From Azophilus sp963663395 (lineage in GTDB: Bacteria > Pseudomonadota > Gammaproteobacteria > Pseudomonadales > Azotimanducaceae), in NCBI GenBank assembly GCA_963663395.1, contig OY760226.1, forward strand, positions 3,162,001 through 3,226,000: a DNA stretch of 64,000 bases. The letters run 5' to 3'. A program made the position numbers and the translations under genes. The first letter of the stretch is position 1. Each line of letters opens with the position of its first letter. This document shows positions 45,146-54,972 of this stretch, piece after piece. Under the pieces are notes generated by a model. It had not been told where the DNA came from. It worked only from the letters and a program-made list of their open reading frames with translations, and ran no database searches.

Positions 45146-46111
45146 ATGCTGGCTGACATCGACTGGGGTTACATCATGATCCTGCCGGTGCTCGGCGGCG
45201 CCCTGGCGTCGGCGGCGCTGCTAATCTGGTGGGAGCGGCGCCTGCTCGGCTTCTGGCAGGACCGCCTAGGCCCCAACCGGGTCGGCCCGTTCGGGATCCT
45301 GCAGATTGTCGCTGATGTGGTGAAGCTCTTCACCAAGGACGACTGGATGCCACCCTTCGCCGACCGGGTGCTGTTCCTGCTGGCCCCGGCGATCATTGCC
45401 GGCGCCATGCTGATGGGCTTCGTCGTGGTGCCCTTCGGGGCCGAGCTGGCGGTCATCGACCTCAATATCGGCATCCTGTTCTTCCTGGCCATGACCTCGC
45501 TGTCCGTCTATGGCGTGCTGCTGGGCGGGCTTGCCAGCAACAACAAGTATTCGCTGCTCGGGGGCCTGCGCAGCGGCGCCCAGATGGTCACCTACGAAGT
45601 CTTCATGGGCCTGTCGCTCATGGGCGTGGTGCTGCACACCGGCTCGTTCAGCCTGGTCGAGATCGTCCACGCCCAGGAGACGATGTGGTTCGTGGTGCCG
45701 CAGATACTTGGCTTCATCGTCTTTTTCATCGCCGCGCTCGCCGAGACTCACCGCCTGCCGTTCGATCTGCCGGAAGCGGAACACGAATTGGCGGCGGGCT
45801 TTCACACGGAATACTCGGCGATGAAGTTCGGCCTCATCATGGTGGGTGAGTACCTGGGGGTGATCCTGTCGTCGGCGATGATCGTCACCCTCTTTTTCGG
45901 CGGCTGGCTCGGGCCCGCGTTCCTGCCCCCCATCGTCTGGTTTTCCATCAAGACAACGATCTTCGTATGCGGATTCATCCTGCTGCGGGCCGCCATTCCG
46001 CGTCCCCGCTACGACCAGCTCATGTCCCTGGGCTGGAAAATTCTGCTGCCGGTCACCCTGCTGAACCTGCTGGCGACCGGCGCGATCGTGCTGCTCAAGG
46101 AGGGGTTCTAG
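45146..46111 (+). CDS. nuoH: NADH-quinone oxidoreductase subunit H
   Basis: 321 residues with about eight membrane helices. The quinone-chamber motifs ERRLLGFWQDRLGPNRVGPFG near 30-50 and ALAETHRLPFDLPEAEHELAAGFHTEYSAMKF near 200-230 are intact. It joins the hydrophilic arm to the proton-pumping arm. It starts 62 bp after nuoG, the only noticeable gap in the operon, and is followed by nuoI after 4 bp. Confidence 0.95.
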   Translation: MLADIDWGYIMILPVLGGALASAALLIWWERRLLGFWQDRLGPNRVGPFGILQIVADVVKLFTKDDWMPPFADRVLFLLAPAIIAGAMLMGFVVVPFGAELAVIDLNIGILFFLAMTSLSVYGVLLGGLASNNKYSLLGGLRSGAQMVTYEVFMGLSLMGVVLHTGSFSLVEIVHAQETMWFVVPQILGFIVFFIAALAETHRLPFDLPEAEHELAAGFHTEYSAMKFGLIMVGEYLGVILSSAMIVTLFFGGWLGPAFLPPIVWFSIKTTIFVCGFILLRAAIPRPRYDQLMSLGWKILLPVTLLNLLATGAIVLLKEGF

Positions 46112-46115
46112 TCCG

Positions 46116-46631
46116 ATGCTGAGCCACCTGCGAACCCTCTGGGAAGTGTTCAAGCACACGTTCACCCGCAACGAGACGGTACAGTATCCCGAAGAGATGC
46201 CCTACCTGGCGCCGCGCTACCGGGGACGCATCATCCTGAGCCGGGACCCGGACGGCGAAGAGCGCTGCGTGGCGTGCAACCTGTGCGCGGTGGCCTGCCC
46301 GGTGGACTGCATCGCCCTGCAGAAAACCCAGGCCGATGACGGCCGCTGGTACCCGGAGTTTTTCCGCATCAATTTCTCACGCTGCATCATGTGCGGCATG
46401 TGCGAGGAGGCCTGCCCGACTTACGCCATTCAACTCACTCCCGATTTCGAGTTGTGCGAGTTCAACCGCGACAACATGGTCTACGAGAAGGAGCACCTGC
46501 TGATCGACGGTGTCGGCAAGTATCCCGAATACTCCTTCTGGCAGGTGGCGGGCAAGACCATCGCCGGCAAGGACAAGGGTGAGGCCGCCAACGAGAAGCC
46601 GCCCGTGGACGTAAAGGACCTGCTGCCGTGA
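46116..46631 (+). CDS. nuoI: NADH-quinone oxidoreductase subunit I
   Basis: 171 residues. Two 4Fe-4S ferredoxin motifs, CVACNLCAVACPVDC and CIMCGMCEEACPTYA, hold clusters N6a and N6b that pass electrons towards N2. The N-terminal amphipathic helix (SHLRTLWEVFKHTF) packs on the membrane. Overlaps nuoJ by 4 bp. Confidence 0.96.
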   Translation: MLSHLRTLWEVFKHTFTRNETVQYPEEMPYLAPRYRGRIILSRDPDGEERCVACNLCAVACPVDCIALQKTQADDGRWYPEFFRINFSRCIMCGMCEEACPTYAIQLTPDFELCEFNRDNMVYEKEHLLIDGVGKYPEYSFWQVAGKTIAGKDKGEAANEKPPVDVKDLLP

Positions 46632-47149
46632 GCATCGAGATCCTGCTGTTCTACGGCGCTGCATTCGTCGCGGTGGCATCCACCATGCTGACCGTCACCC
46701 GCACCTATGCCTCTCACGCGCTGATCTACCTTATCGTCTCGCTGCTGGCCGTGGCCGTGATCTTCTTCCTGCTCGGCGCACCCTTCGCCGCTGCCCTGGA
46801 AGTGGTGATCTACGCGGGCGCCATCATGGTGTTTTTCCTGTTCGTCGTGATGATGCTGAACCTGGGCCCGGAAACCCGTGAACAGGAAAGGCGGTGGCTG
46901 GAGCCCCGCACCTGGATCGGCCCCGGCGCGCTGGCCGGCTTCCTGTTTCTCGAACTGATTTACCTGATCGCCGGTTCCGACGTGGCCACGCCGGGCGTCG
47001 CCGTGGGGCCGAAGGCGGTGGGCATCGAGTTGTTCGGGCCCTACCTGCTGGCCGTGGAGCTGGCTTCCATCCTGCTGCTTGCGGGGCTGGTGGGCGCCTA
47101 CCACCTGGGGCGCCGCTACATGCGTGCCCGGCGGGAGGAAGTCGAATGA
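46628..47149 (+). CDS. nuoJ: NADH-quinone oxidoreductase subunit J
   Basis: 173 residues with five membrane helices; the conserved stretch ALEVVIYAGAIMVFFLFVVMML contains the pi-bulge helix region of complex I. It begins with GTG overlapping the nuoI stop and ends overlapping the nuoK ATG (ATGA). Confidence 0.95.
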   Translation: MSIEILLFYGAAFVAVASTMLTVTRTYASHALIYLIVSLLAVAVIFFLLGAPFAAALEVVIYAGAIMVFFLFVVMMLNLGPETREQERRWLEPRTWIGPGALAGFLFLELIYLIAGSDVATPGVAVGPKAVGIELFGPYLLAVELASILLLAGLVGAYHLGRRYMRARREEVE

Positions 47150-47460
47150 CCGCCGTCAGCATACCCATCGAGCACGTACTGGTGCTGGCCGGGGTGCTGT
47201 TCGCCATCGGGCTTGCCGGCGTGCTCGTCCGGCGCAACGTGATCTTTCTGCTGATGTCGCTGGAAATCATGATGAACGCCTGCGGGCTGGCCTTCGTGGC
47301 CGCCGGGGCGCGCTGGGCGGAAGCAGACGGGCAGATCATGTTCATGCTGATCCTGTCGCTTGCGGCCGCGGAGGTTGCGGTGGGTCTTGGGCTTGTCCTG
47401 CAACTGGAACGCCGCTTCCGCAATCTCGATATCGACGCCGCCAGCGAGCTGGCGGGTTAG
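47146..47460 (+). CDS. nuoK: NADH-quinone oxidoreductase subunit K
   Basis: 104 residues, three helices. The functional glutamates are in MSLEIMMNA and LAAAEVAVGL, which take part in proton transfer in the membrane arm. The ATG overlaps the nuoJ stop; a longer frame extends back into nuoJ but is not used. Confidence 0.95.
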   Translation: MTAVSIPIEHVLVLAGVLFAIGLAGVLVRRNVIFLLMSLEIMMNACGLAFVAAGARWAEADGQIMFMLILSLAAAEVAVGLGLVLQLERRFRNLDIDAASELAG

Positions 47461-47469
47461 GGCGGGGCA

Positions 47470-49308
47470 ATGGACCTGTTGTGGTTGATACCGCTGTTAC
47501 CCTTCCTGGGTTTCCTGGTGCTCTTCGTCACCGAGGGCCGCCTCGGGAAAGTTGCGGTCGCGCTGATCGGCGCCGGGTCCGTGGGCCTCGCTGCCCTGGT
47601 CGCCGGCATCGTCACCATGGATTTCATCGACAGCGGCGGCGAGCCCTTCGCGCAGCGGCTGTGGACCTGGGTGGATGCCGGCGGGTTCACGCCGGCGTTC
47701 CGCCTGTACCTGGACGGCCTGTCCGTGGTGATGGTCGGCGTCATTACCGGCGTGGGCTTTCTCATACACCTTTACGCCACCGGGTACATGGCGGAAGAGG
47801 AGGGCTACAGCCGCTTCTTCGCCTATATGAACCTGTTCGTCTTCGCCATGCTCATGCTGGTACTGGGCGACAACCTGCTGGTGCTGTTCCTCGGCTGGGA
47901 AGGGGTGGGGCTGTGCAGCTATCTGCTGATCGGCTTCTTCCACAAGGAGCCGGAAAACGGCTACGCCGCGCGCAAGGCGTTCGTCGTTACCCGGGTGGGC
48001 GACACGCTCATGGCGATCGGCCTGTTCCTGCTGTTCCGCGAGTTCGGCACGCTGGAGATCCAGGCGACGCTCAATGCCGCGCAGTTCAACTGGGCCGAGG
48101 GCTCGACGCTGTGCACGGCCATCGCGCTGCTGCTGCTCGGCGGGGCGGTGGGCAAGTCCGCCCAGGTGCCCCTGCAGACCTGGCTGCCGGATGCCATGGC
48201 CGGTCCGACGCCGGTCAGCGCGCTGATCCACGCGGCCACCATGGTCACCGCGGGGGTGTACCTGGTCGCCCGTATGCACGATCTCTTTCTGCTCTCACCC
48301 GAAGCGCAGTTCACCGTGGCCCTCGTGGGGCTTGCGACCCTGTTCATCGCTTCCTTCACCGCGCTCACCCAGCGGGACATCAAGCGCATCCTCGCCTATT
48401 CGACCATGAGCCAGATCGGCTACATGTTCCTGGCGCTGGGCGTCGGCGCCTGGTCCGCGGCCATCTTCCACCTGATGACCCACGCGTTCTTCAAGGCCCT
48501 GCTGTTCCTTTCGGCGGGCTCGGTGATCCTGGCGCTGCATCACGAGCAGGACATTTTCAAGATGGGCGGGCTGTGGAAGCGGCTGCCGGTGCCGTTCTGG
48601 TGCATGGTGGTGGGCTCCGCCGCGCTCGCAGCGCTACCGCTGACTTCCGGCTTCTACAGTAAAGACATCATCCTGTTGACCAGCTACGACTACGCCTGGG
48701 GCGGCCCCTGGTTCTGGGGCCTGGCCGCGGGCGCCGCCTTCATGACGTCGCTGTACACGGCGCGCATGATCTTCATCGCCTTCTTCGGCGAAATGAAGAC
48801 GGAACCCCACGACCACTCCGGCGCCAACATGTGGCTGCCGCTCGTGCTGCTGGCCGCCCTGGCCGTGGGCGGCGGCTGGTTCGGGCTGGCCCCTGTCGCC
48901 GAGGTGTTGCCTGACGGCGGTCTCGAGGGCGAGGCACACGCGGGGGCGCTGGTGTGGATCACGGCGCTCATCCCGATCCTGGGGGTCGTTCTCGGTTACC
49001 TGATTTTCGGCGGCAGGCAGATCTCCGTCGACGCCCTGGTGAATTCGAGGCTCGGTGAGGGGCTCCGGCGCTTCTGGGACGGCGGCTGGGGTTTCGATGC
49101 GCTCTATGACGCGCTCATCGTTCGGCCGTTCACGGCGCTGGCGCGCCTGAACAAGGACGATGCGGTCGATCTCCTCTACACGCTGACCGTGGTTGTCGCG
49201 CGCGCCATGCATCGCCTGACGGCGCTCACGCAGACCGGGCGGTTGCGCTGGTACGCAGCCAACATGGCCCTTGGGCTGGTGCTGATCCTGCTCCTGGCGG
49301 TGCTGTGA
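47470..49308 (+). CDS. nuoL: NADH-quinone oxidoreductase subunit L
   Basis: 612 residues, antiporter-like proton-channel subunit with ~16 helices and the long lateral helix at the C-terminus. FLGWEGVGLCSYLLIGF carries the conserved Glu; QVPLQTWLPDAMAGPTPVSA and the lysine-bearing LTQRDIKRILAYSTMSQIG are the channel motifs. It begins 9 bp after nuoK and overlaps the nuoM start by 4 bp. Confidence 0.96.
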   Translation: MDLLWLIPLLPFLGFLVLFVTEGRLGKVAVALIGAGSVGLAALVAGIVTMDFIDSGGEPFAQRLWTWVDAGGFTPAFRLYLDGLSVVMVGVITGVGFLIHLYATGYMAEEEGYSRFFAYMNLFVFAMLMLVLGDNLLVLFLGWEGVGLCSYLLIGFFHKEPENGYAARKAFVVTRVGDTLMAIGLFLLFREFGTLEIQATLNAAQFNWAEGSTLCTAIALLLLGGAVGKSAQVPLQTWLPDAMAGPTPVSALIHAATMVTAGVYLVARMHDLFLLSPEAQFTVALVGLATLFIASFTALTQRDIKRILAYSTMSQIGYMFLALGVGAWSAAIFHLMTHAFFKALLFLSAGSVILALHHEQDIFKMGGLWKRLPVPFWCMVVGSAALAALPLTSGFYSKDIILLTSYDYAWGGPWFWGLAAGAAFMTSLYTARMIFIAFFGEMKTEPHDHSGANMWLPLVLLAALAVGGGWFGLAPVAEVLPDGGLEGEAHAGALVWITALIPILGVVLGYLIFGGRQISVDALVNSRLGEGLRRFWDGGWGFDALYDALIVRPFTALARLNKDDAVDLLYTLTVVVARAMHRLTALTQTGRLRWYAANMALGLVLILLLAVL

Positions 49309-50765
49309 CCATTCTCTGGCTCATCCTGTGGTTGCTGGCCGGCGGCCTGATCGCCGGCTTCTCGGAGCGCATACACCGGAATGCCCCGCGCTGGGTGAGC
49401 CTTGCCGTCATTCTTGTCGCCTTCGGCCTGCTGTGGGGCATCCCCATCGATGACGTGCAGAGGGCGGCCTGGATCCCGCGCTTCGGCATCAGCGTCATCC
49501 TGGCCATGGACGGGCTCAGCTTCGCCCTGGTGGCGTTGAACCTGTTCCTCGGCATCGTCGCCGTCGTCTCGTCCTGGAACGAGATAGAGCGCGGCCACGG
49601 TTTCTTCCAGTTCAACCTGCTCTGGACCCTGGCCGGTGTCGCCGGCGTGTTCACGGCGCTGGATCTGTTCCTGTTCTTCGTGTTCTGGGAAGTGATGCTG
49701 GTGCCCATGTATTTCCTCATCGCCATCTGGGGTCACGAGGCCCGTGCCTACGCGGCGATGAAGTTCTTCCTGTTTACCCAGATCAGCGGGCTGTTGATGC
49801 TGTTCGCGATCCTGGCGCTGGTATACGTGAACTACGCGGAAACGGGCGTCATCACGTTCAGCTACAAGGCGCTGCTCGGCGCAACGATCGATCCCGACAT
49901 CGCCTTCTGGCTGATGCTCGGCTTCTTCGTCGCCTTCGTGGTGAAACTGCCGGGCGTGCCGTTCCACACCTGGCTGCCGGATGCGCATACCCAGGCGCCC
50001 ACCGCCGGCAGCGTGCTGCTCGCGGGGATTCTGCTGAAGACCGGCGCCTACGGGTTGCTGCGCTTCGTGGTGCCGCTGTTTCCCGAGGCGGCGCTGGATT
50101 TCCGCTGGCCTGCCATGTTCCTGGGAGCGGTGAGCGTCGTCTACGGCGGCTACCTGGCCTACAGCCAGTCCGATTTCAAGCGGCTGGTGGCCTACAGCAG
50201 CATCAGTCACATGGGCTTCGTGCTGCTCGGGGTGTTCGCCTGGAATACCGTGGCGCTACAGGGCGCGGTGGTGCAGATGGTGGCGCACGGCTTCTCCACG
50301 GCGGCGCTGTTCATGATGGCCGGCGCCCTGCAGCAGCGGCTGCATACCCGGGAGATGGGGGAGATGGGCGGCCTGTGGGTCCGCGCGCCGCGCATGGGGG
50401 CCGTGACCATGTTTTTCGTCATCGCCTCGCTGGGCATGCCGGGGCTCGGCAACTTTGTCGGTGAGTTCATGGTGCTGCTCGGGGCTTTCCAGGTGAACGT
50501 GCCGCTCACCATTGCCGCCGCCGTGGGCATCGTTGTGGCGGCCGTCTACGCGCTTTCCCTGATGCAACGCTCCTTCCAGGGCACGCCGAATCCGGATGTG
50601 CCGGCGATGACCGACTTCGGAGCGCGGGAGATGAGCGTCATGATCCTCATGATGGTGGCGCTCTTGTGGCTCGGGGTCTATCCGGAAACGCTTCTCGGCC
50701 TGTCGAGACCGGTGCTGCTGGCCATGAACCGGAATCTGCCGGAAGGCATGGAACTGCTGCCATGA
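49305..50765 (+). CDS. nuoM: NADH-quinone oxidoreductase subunit M
   Basis: 486 residues, antiporter-like proton-channel subunit. FFVFWEVMLVPMYFLI has the conserved Glu, VKLPGVPFHTWLPDAHTQAP the channel motif and SDFKRLVAYSSISHMGF the lysine helix. The start is GTG overlapping the nuoL stop; the stop overlaps nuoN (ATGA). Confidence 0.96.
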   Translation: MTILWLILWLLAGGLIAGFSERIHRNAPRWVSLAVILVAFGLLWGIPIDDVQRAAWIPRFGISVILAMDGLSFALVALNLFLGIVAVVSSWNEIERGHGFFQFNLLWTLAGVAGVFTALDLFLFFVFWEVMLVPMYFLIAIWGHEARAYAAMKFFLFTQISGLLMLFAILALVYVNYAETGVITFSYKALLGATIDPDIAFWLMLGFFVAFVVKLPGVPFHTWLPDAHTQAPTAGSVLLAGILLKTGAYGLLRFVVPLFPEAALDFRWPAMFLGAVSVVYGGYLAYSQSDFKRLVAYSSISHMGFVLLGVFAWNTVALQGAVVQMVAHGFSTAALFMMAGALQQRLHTREMGEMGGLWVRAPRMGAVTMFFVIASLGMPGLGNFVGEFMVLLGAFQVNVPLTIAAAVGIVVAAVYALSLMQRSFQGTPNPDVPAMTDFGAREMSVMILMMVALLWLGVYPETLLGLSRPVLLAMNRNLPEGMELLP

Positions 50766-52210
50766 CCACAGTGGATTACATGGCGCTGGCGCCGCATATC
50801 ACACTTGCCGCGGCAATCATGCTGCTGGTGCTCGTCGTTTCCTTCTGGCGTAACCACCTGGCCACCATGATCCTGACCGTCGCGGGCTTCGCGGCGGCGT
50901 TCGCCGCACTGTTTCCGGCCATGCAGACGGCGACCTGGGAAGTGACACCGCTGTACGTATTCGACGGGTTTGCGAGCTTCTTCGATGGCATGATCCTGAT
51001 CGCCGCCGCCGTGACGGCCCTCATATCCTTCCGCTATCTGGACGGACGCGCCGGGCGCCAGGAGGAGTACTACCTGCTGCTCGCAATCGCGACGCTGGGG
51101 GCCATGGCGCTGGTCAGCGCTCAGCATTTCGCCTCGCTGCTGCTCGGCCTCGAAATCCTCTCCATCTCGCTCTACGCCCTGGTCGCCTATCCGGAGGAGG
51201 GCCACCCGCCGCTGGAAGCGGCGCTGAAGTACCTGGTTCTGTCCGGGGTCGGTTCCACCATCATGCTGTTCGGCATGGCGCTCATCTACCACGCGAGCGG
51301 CACCATGGTTTTCGATGAAATCGGCCGATTCGCAGCCACCGGCGACCGTTCCGACCTCTGGCTGGCCGCGGGCCAGGCCATCCTGGTGGCCGGCATCGCC
51401 TTCAAGCTCTCGCTGATTCCCTTTCACATGTGGACGCCGGACGTGTACCAGGGCGCGCCGGCGCCGGTCACTGCCTACCTGGCGACGGTCTCCAAAGCTG
51501 CCGTGTTCGCCGTGCTGCTGCGTTTCGCGTTCGAGACCGACATGCTCGACAACGGCGCCGTGTTCACCATCGTCGCCGTCATGGCGATCCTGTCCATGGT
51601 GGCGGGCAACCTGCTGGCGCTGCTGCAGGACAGCGTCAAGCGCATCCTGGCGTACTCCTCGATCGCCCATCTCGGCTACCTGATGATCGGCCTGCTCGCC
51701 GTCGCCGCGCTTGCCGATCACGCCATGGCGCTGGAAACCTCGCTGGTGTTCCTTGCCGGGTACCTGGCAATGACGCTCACCGCGTTTGCGGTCATCACGG
51801 AACTGACGCCCGCGGACCGCGCCTCGGATGTGGAACTCGTCGACGACTACAGGGGGCTCTTCTGGCGCCGGCCGGTGCTGGCGTCGATGTTCACGGTGGC
51901 GCTCCTTTCGCTTGCCGGCATCCCGTTGACCGCGGGTTTCATCGCCAAGTTCTACCTGTTCGCAGCCGGTGTCGAGGGAGCGCTGTGGACCCTGATCTGG
52001 GCAATGATCGTCGGCAGCGCCATCTCCATCTACTACTACCTGAAAATCGTGTTCGCCATGACGGCGCCGGACGACGACAAGGCGCACCGGCCGGCCTCAT
52101 GGGTGGGCACGGCTACCACGGTCGCGCTTGCCTTGCTTGTCATCGCCCTCGGAACCTACCCGACACCGCTCATTGACCTGGTGCGCATGCTCGTCGATGG
52201 TGTGGGTTAA
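50762..52210 (+). CDS. nuoN: NADH-quinone oxidoreductase subunit N
   Basis: 482 residues, third antiporter-like subunit. Visible motifs are LLGLEILSISLYALVAY, FKLSLIPFHMWTPDVYQGAP and SVKRILAYSSIAHLGYLM. The ATG at 50762 overlaps the nuoM stop; a longer frame from 50666 is rejected. It closes the operon. Confidence 0.96.
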   Translation: MTTVDYMALAPHITLAAAIMLLVLVVSFWRNHLATMILTVAGFAAAFAALFPAMQTATWEVTPLYVFDGFASFFDGMILIAAAVTALISFRYLDGRAGRQEEYYLLLAIATLGAMALVSAQHFASLLLGLEILSISLYALVAYPEEGHPPLEAALKYLVLSGVGSTIMLFGMALIYHASGTMVFDEIGRFAATGDRSDLWLAAGQAILVAGIAFKLSLIPFHMWTPDVYQGAPAPVTAYLATVSKAAVFAVLLRFAFETDMLDNGAVFTIVAVMAILSMVAGNLLALLQDSVKRILAYSSIAHLGYLMIGLLAVAALADHAMALETSLVFLAGYLAMTLTAFAVITELTPADRASDVELVDDYRGLFWRRPVLASMFTVALLSLAGIPLTAGFIAKFYLFAAGVEGALWTLIWAMIVGSAISIYYYLKIVFAMTAPDDDKAHRPASWVGTATTVALALLVIALGTYPTPLIDLVRMLVDGVG

Positions 52211-52262
52211 CTGGACGGTTCGGCACCCTGTCTCCAACCAATTGATTGATAAGGGCATTTAA

Positions 52263-53534
52263 ATGGACTTCGACATTCCTCCGAAGCTGGCTGACTACCT
52301 GCAGGAACTGGATGACTTCATCGAGCGGGAAATCAGACCACTGGTAGAGCAGGACGACAATATCCGCTTTTTCGACCACCGTCGGGAGGATGCGCGCACG
52401 GACTGGGAGCGGGGCGGGCTCCCCAACGAAGGCTGGGAAGCGCTACTGGGAGCAGCGCGGCAGCGGGCCGATGCGGCGGGCCACTACCGCTACGCGGCAC
52501 CGAAGGAATACGGGGGCAAGGACGGCTCCAACCTGGACATGGCCATCATTCGTGAACACCTGGCAGTCAAGGGGCTGGGCCTGCACAACGACCTGCAGAC
52601 CGAGCACTCCATCGTCGGCAACAACGTCGGCCTGTTGCTGATGACCATCTACGGTACGGAGGAGCAGAAGGCGGAGTGGATCGATGACATCATCGCCGGA
52701 CGGCGCGGGTTCGCCTTCGGCATCACGGAGCCCGCCCACGGATCGGATGCCACGCACATGGAGACCAGTGCCTACCGGGACGGCGACGAGTGGGTCATCA
52801 ACGGCGAGAAGACCTGGAACACCGGTATCCACAAGGCAAAATACGACATGATCATGGCCCGAACCAGCGGCCAGCCGGGCGACGGGATGGGCATCACCGC
52901 ATTCCTCACGCCCACCGATGCGCCCGGGTTCAAGATCGAGGAAATGCTCTGGACCTTCAACATGCCCACCGATCACGGGCACATTTCATTGACCGACGTC
53001 CGGGTGCCCCACAGTTCGATCTTCGGCGGGGAAGGGCGGGGCCTGCAGATCGTGCAGCACTTCTTCAACGAGAACCGCATCCGGCAGGCGGCTTCGAGCC
53101 TCGGCGCGGCACAGTTCTGCGTAAACGAGTCGGTGCAGTATGCGCAGGAGCGCAAGCCCTTCGGCAAGGCGCTGGCGTCCAACCAGGGCATCCAGTTCCC
53201 GCTGGTGGAACTGCAGACCCAGTGCGAGATGCTGCGCGCGCTGATACACAAGACCGCCTGGCTGATGGACAGGGACGGCGCCTTCTCCCAGTCCGACAAG
53301 GTGTCGATGTGCAATTACTGGTCGAACCGGCTGTGCTGCGACGCGGCAGACCGGGCCATGCAGGTGCACGGTGGGCTCGGGTATTCCCGCCACAAGCCGT
53401 TCGAGCACATCTACCGTCACCATCGGCGCTACCGCATTACCGAGGGTGCGGAGGAGATCCAGATGCGCCGGGTGGCCGGTTACATGTTCGGCTACATGAA
53501 GCAGCGGGCTCCCAAGGGAGTGACCGAGGACTGA
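52263..53534 (+). CDS. Acyl-CoA dehydrogenase family protein (ACAD10/11-like)
   Basis: 423 residues. The FAD-binding stretch FGITEPAHGSDATHMET (~155-172), WVINGEKTWNTG, and the C-terminal AMQVHGGLGYSRHKPFEHIYRHHR RYRITEGAEEI are typical of the ACAD11/LvaC-type branch. It lies 52 bp after nuoN and 7 bp before a phosphotransferase gene. In that pairing (lva operon, mammalian ACAD11) the dehydrogenase fold handles a 4-phosphoacyl-CoA rather than ordinary beta-oxidation; I infer the same here. Confidence 0.9.
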   Translation: MDFDIPPKLADYLQELDDFIEREIRPLVEQDDNIRFFDHRREDARTDWERGGLPNEGWEALLGAARQRADAAGHYRYAAPKEYGGKDGSNLDMAIIREHLAVKGLGLHNDLQTEHSIVGNNVGLLLMTIYGTEEQKAEWIDDIIAGRRGFAFGITEPAHGSDATHMETSAYRDGDEWVINGEKTWNTGIHKAKYDMIMARTSGQPGDGMGITAFLTPTDAPGFKIEEMLWTFNMPTDHGHISLTDVRVPHSSIFGGEGRGLQIVQHFFNENRIRQAASSLGAAQFCVNESVQYAQERKPFGKALASNQGIQFPLVELQTQCEMLRALIHKTAWLMDRDGAFSQSDKVSMCNYWSNRLCCDAADRAMQVHGGLGYSRHKPFEHIYRHHRRYRITEGAEEIQMRRVAGYMFGYMKQRAPKGVTED

Positions 53535-53541
53535 CGGGGCA

Positions 53542-54972
53542 ATGGCCCTTACCGACGCAGAATTCGAAGCCAGGCTCGATGCGGTCTTGCGCGAACGTGT
53601 GCCGGGCTGTGACGGGCTGATCACTGCAGAGCGCCTCTCCGGCGGGGCCAGCCAGGAAACCTATCGCGTGACGGCCCGCGCCGGCGGCGGTGAGAGGCGC
53701 CTGGCCATGCGCCGCGCGCCGGGCGGCGAAGCTCCGTTTACCGCGACGGACACTGCCGGCCTGCCCGGTGAAGCGTTGCTGATGCGCACTGCCAGGACAG
53801 TGGGGGTTCCCGAACCCGAGGTGTACTACGTCCTGGAAGAAAGCGACGGGCTGGGCGATGCGTTTCTCATGGAGTGGCTGGACGGCGAGACCCTCGGCGC
53901 CCGCATTGTCCGTTCACCCGACCTGGAAGCGATACGGCCGAAGCTGGCCCATGAATGCGGCCGCATCCTTGCACGAATACACGGGATCGACCTGGTCGCC
54001 ACGGGGCTCGACAAGGTGCTCACGGCGTATACGCCGGCGGAAATCGTCGAGTTGCAGTGGGAACGGTACCGGACGTTCGAAACGCCCCAGCCCATGATCG
54101 ACTACACCGCCCGCTGGCTGCTCGACAACCTGCCGCCGCCCGCGCCCCCGGCGCTGGTCCACAACGACTTTCGCAACGGCAACCTGATGGTTTCCCCGGA
54201 CTGCCCGACCGGCGTGATCGCCGTGCTCGATTGGGAGGTCTCCCACATCGGCGACCCCATGCGCGACCTCGGCTGGATCTGCACCAATTCCTGGCGCTTC
54301 GGCAGGAGCGACCTGCCCGTGGGGGGCTTCGGGCACTACGACGACCTGCTGGCCGGATACGAATCCGTTTCGGGCAGGCCGGTCGACCGCGCTGCGCTGA
54401 AGTTCTGGGAGGTGTACGGCTCGTTCTGGTGGGCCGTGGGTTGCCTTGGCATGGCCGAGCACTACCGGACCGGGCCGGACCGGACGGTCGAGCGGCCCGC
54501 CATCGGCCGGCGCTCGTCGGAGTGCCAGGTGGATTGCGTCAACTTGCTCATACCCGGCCCGGTTGAACTGGTCGAGGGCATCGACCCGGAAACGTCTGAG
54601 GAAATGCCCCGGAGCGAGGAGTTGCTGGCCAGCGTCCGCGATTTCCTGCGCGGCGACATCATGGCGGAAACCAGCGGCCGAACCAACTTCCTCGCCCGCG
54701 TGGCCGGCAACTCCCTGGACATCGTGCGGCGGGACCTGCTGCTGGGCGACGAACAACGAGCCAACGAAAAGGCACGGCTGCAGGCGCTGTTCGGAGTGGA
54801 AGTCGAACTCGACGAGTTGCGCTGGCGGTTGGTGACGGGGCTGCGCGACGGCAGCATTTCGCTCGATTTGCCCGGGCTCGCTGAACATCTGCGGGCAACC
54901 GTGGTCAATCAGGTGGCCATCGACCAGCCGAGATACTCGGGATTCAAAACGGCAGTCAGCGGTAGCTCGTGA
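53542..54972 (+). CDS. Phosphotransferase (APH-fold) family kinase, LvaA/ACAD11-kinase-like
   Basis: 476 residues. The aminoglycoside-phosphotransferase fold is shown by LSGGASQETYRV, the catalytic-loop HNDFRNGNLMVS (His-x-Asp, Asn) and the metal-binding AVLDWEVSHIGDPMRDLGW. A C-terminal ~130-residue domain follows (from DFLRGDIMAE), often present in members paired with acyl-CoA dehydrogenases. Such kinases phosphorylate 4-hydroxyacyl-CoAs. It is 7 bp after the dehydrogenase gene, and its end overlaps the convergent nitroreductase gene by 17 bp. Confidence 0.88.
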   Translation: MALTDAEFEARLDAVLRERVPGCDGLITAERLSGGASQETYRVTARAGGGERRLAMRRAPGGEAPFTATDTAGLPGEALLMRTARTVGVPEPEVYYVLEESDGLGDAFLMEWLDGETLGARIVRSPDLEAIRPKLAHECGRILARIHGIDLVATGLDKVLTAYTPAEIVELQWERYRTFETPQPMIDYTARWLLDNLPPPAPPALVHNDFRNGNLMVSPDCPTGVIAVLDWEVSHIGDPMRDLGWICTNSWRFGRSDLPVGGFGHYDDLLAGYESVSGRPVDRAALKFWEVYGSFWWAVGCLGMAEHYRTGPDRTVERPAIGRRSSECQVDCVNLLIPGPVELVEGIDPETSEEMPRSEELLASVRDFLRGDIMAETSGRTNFLARVAGNSLDIVRRDLLLGDEQRANEKARLQALFGVEVELDELRWRLVTGLRDGSISLDLPGLAEHLRATVVNQVAIDQPRYSGFKTAVSGSS

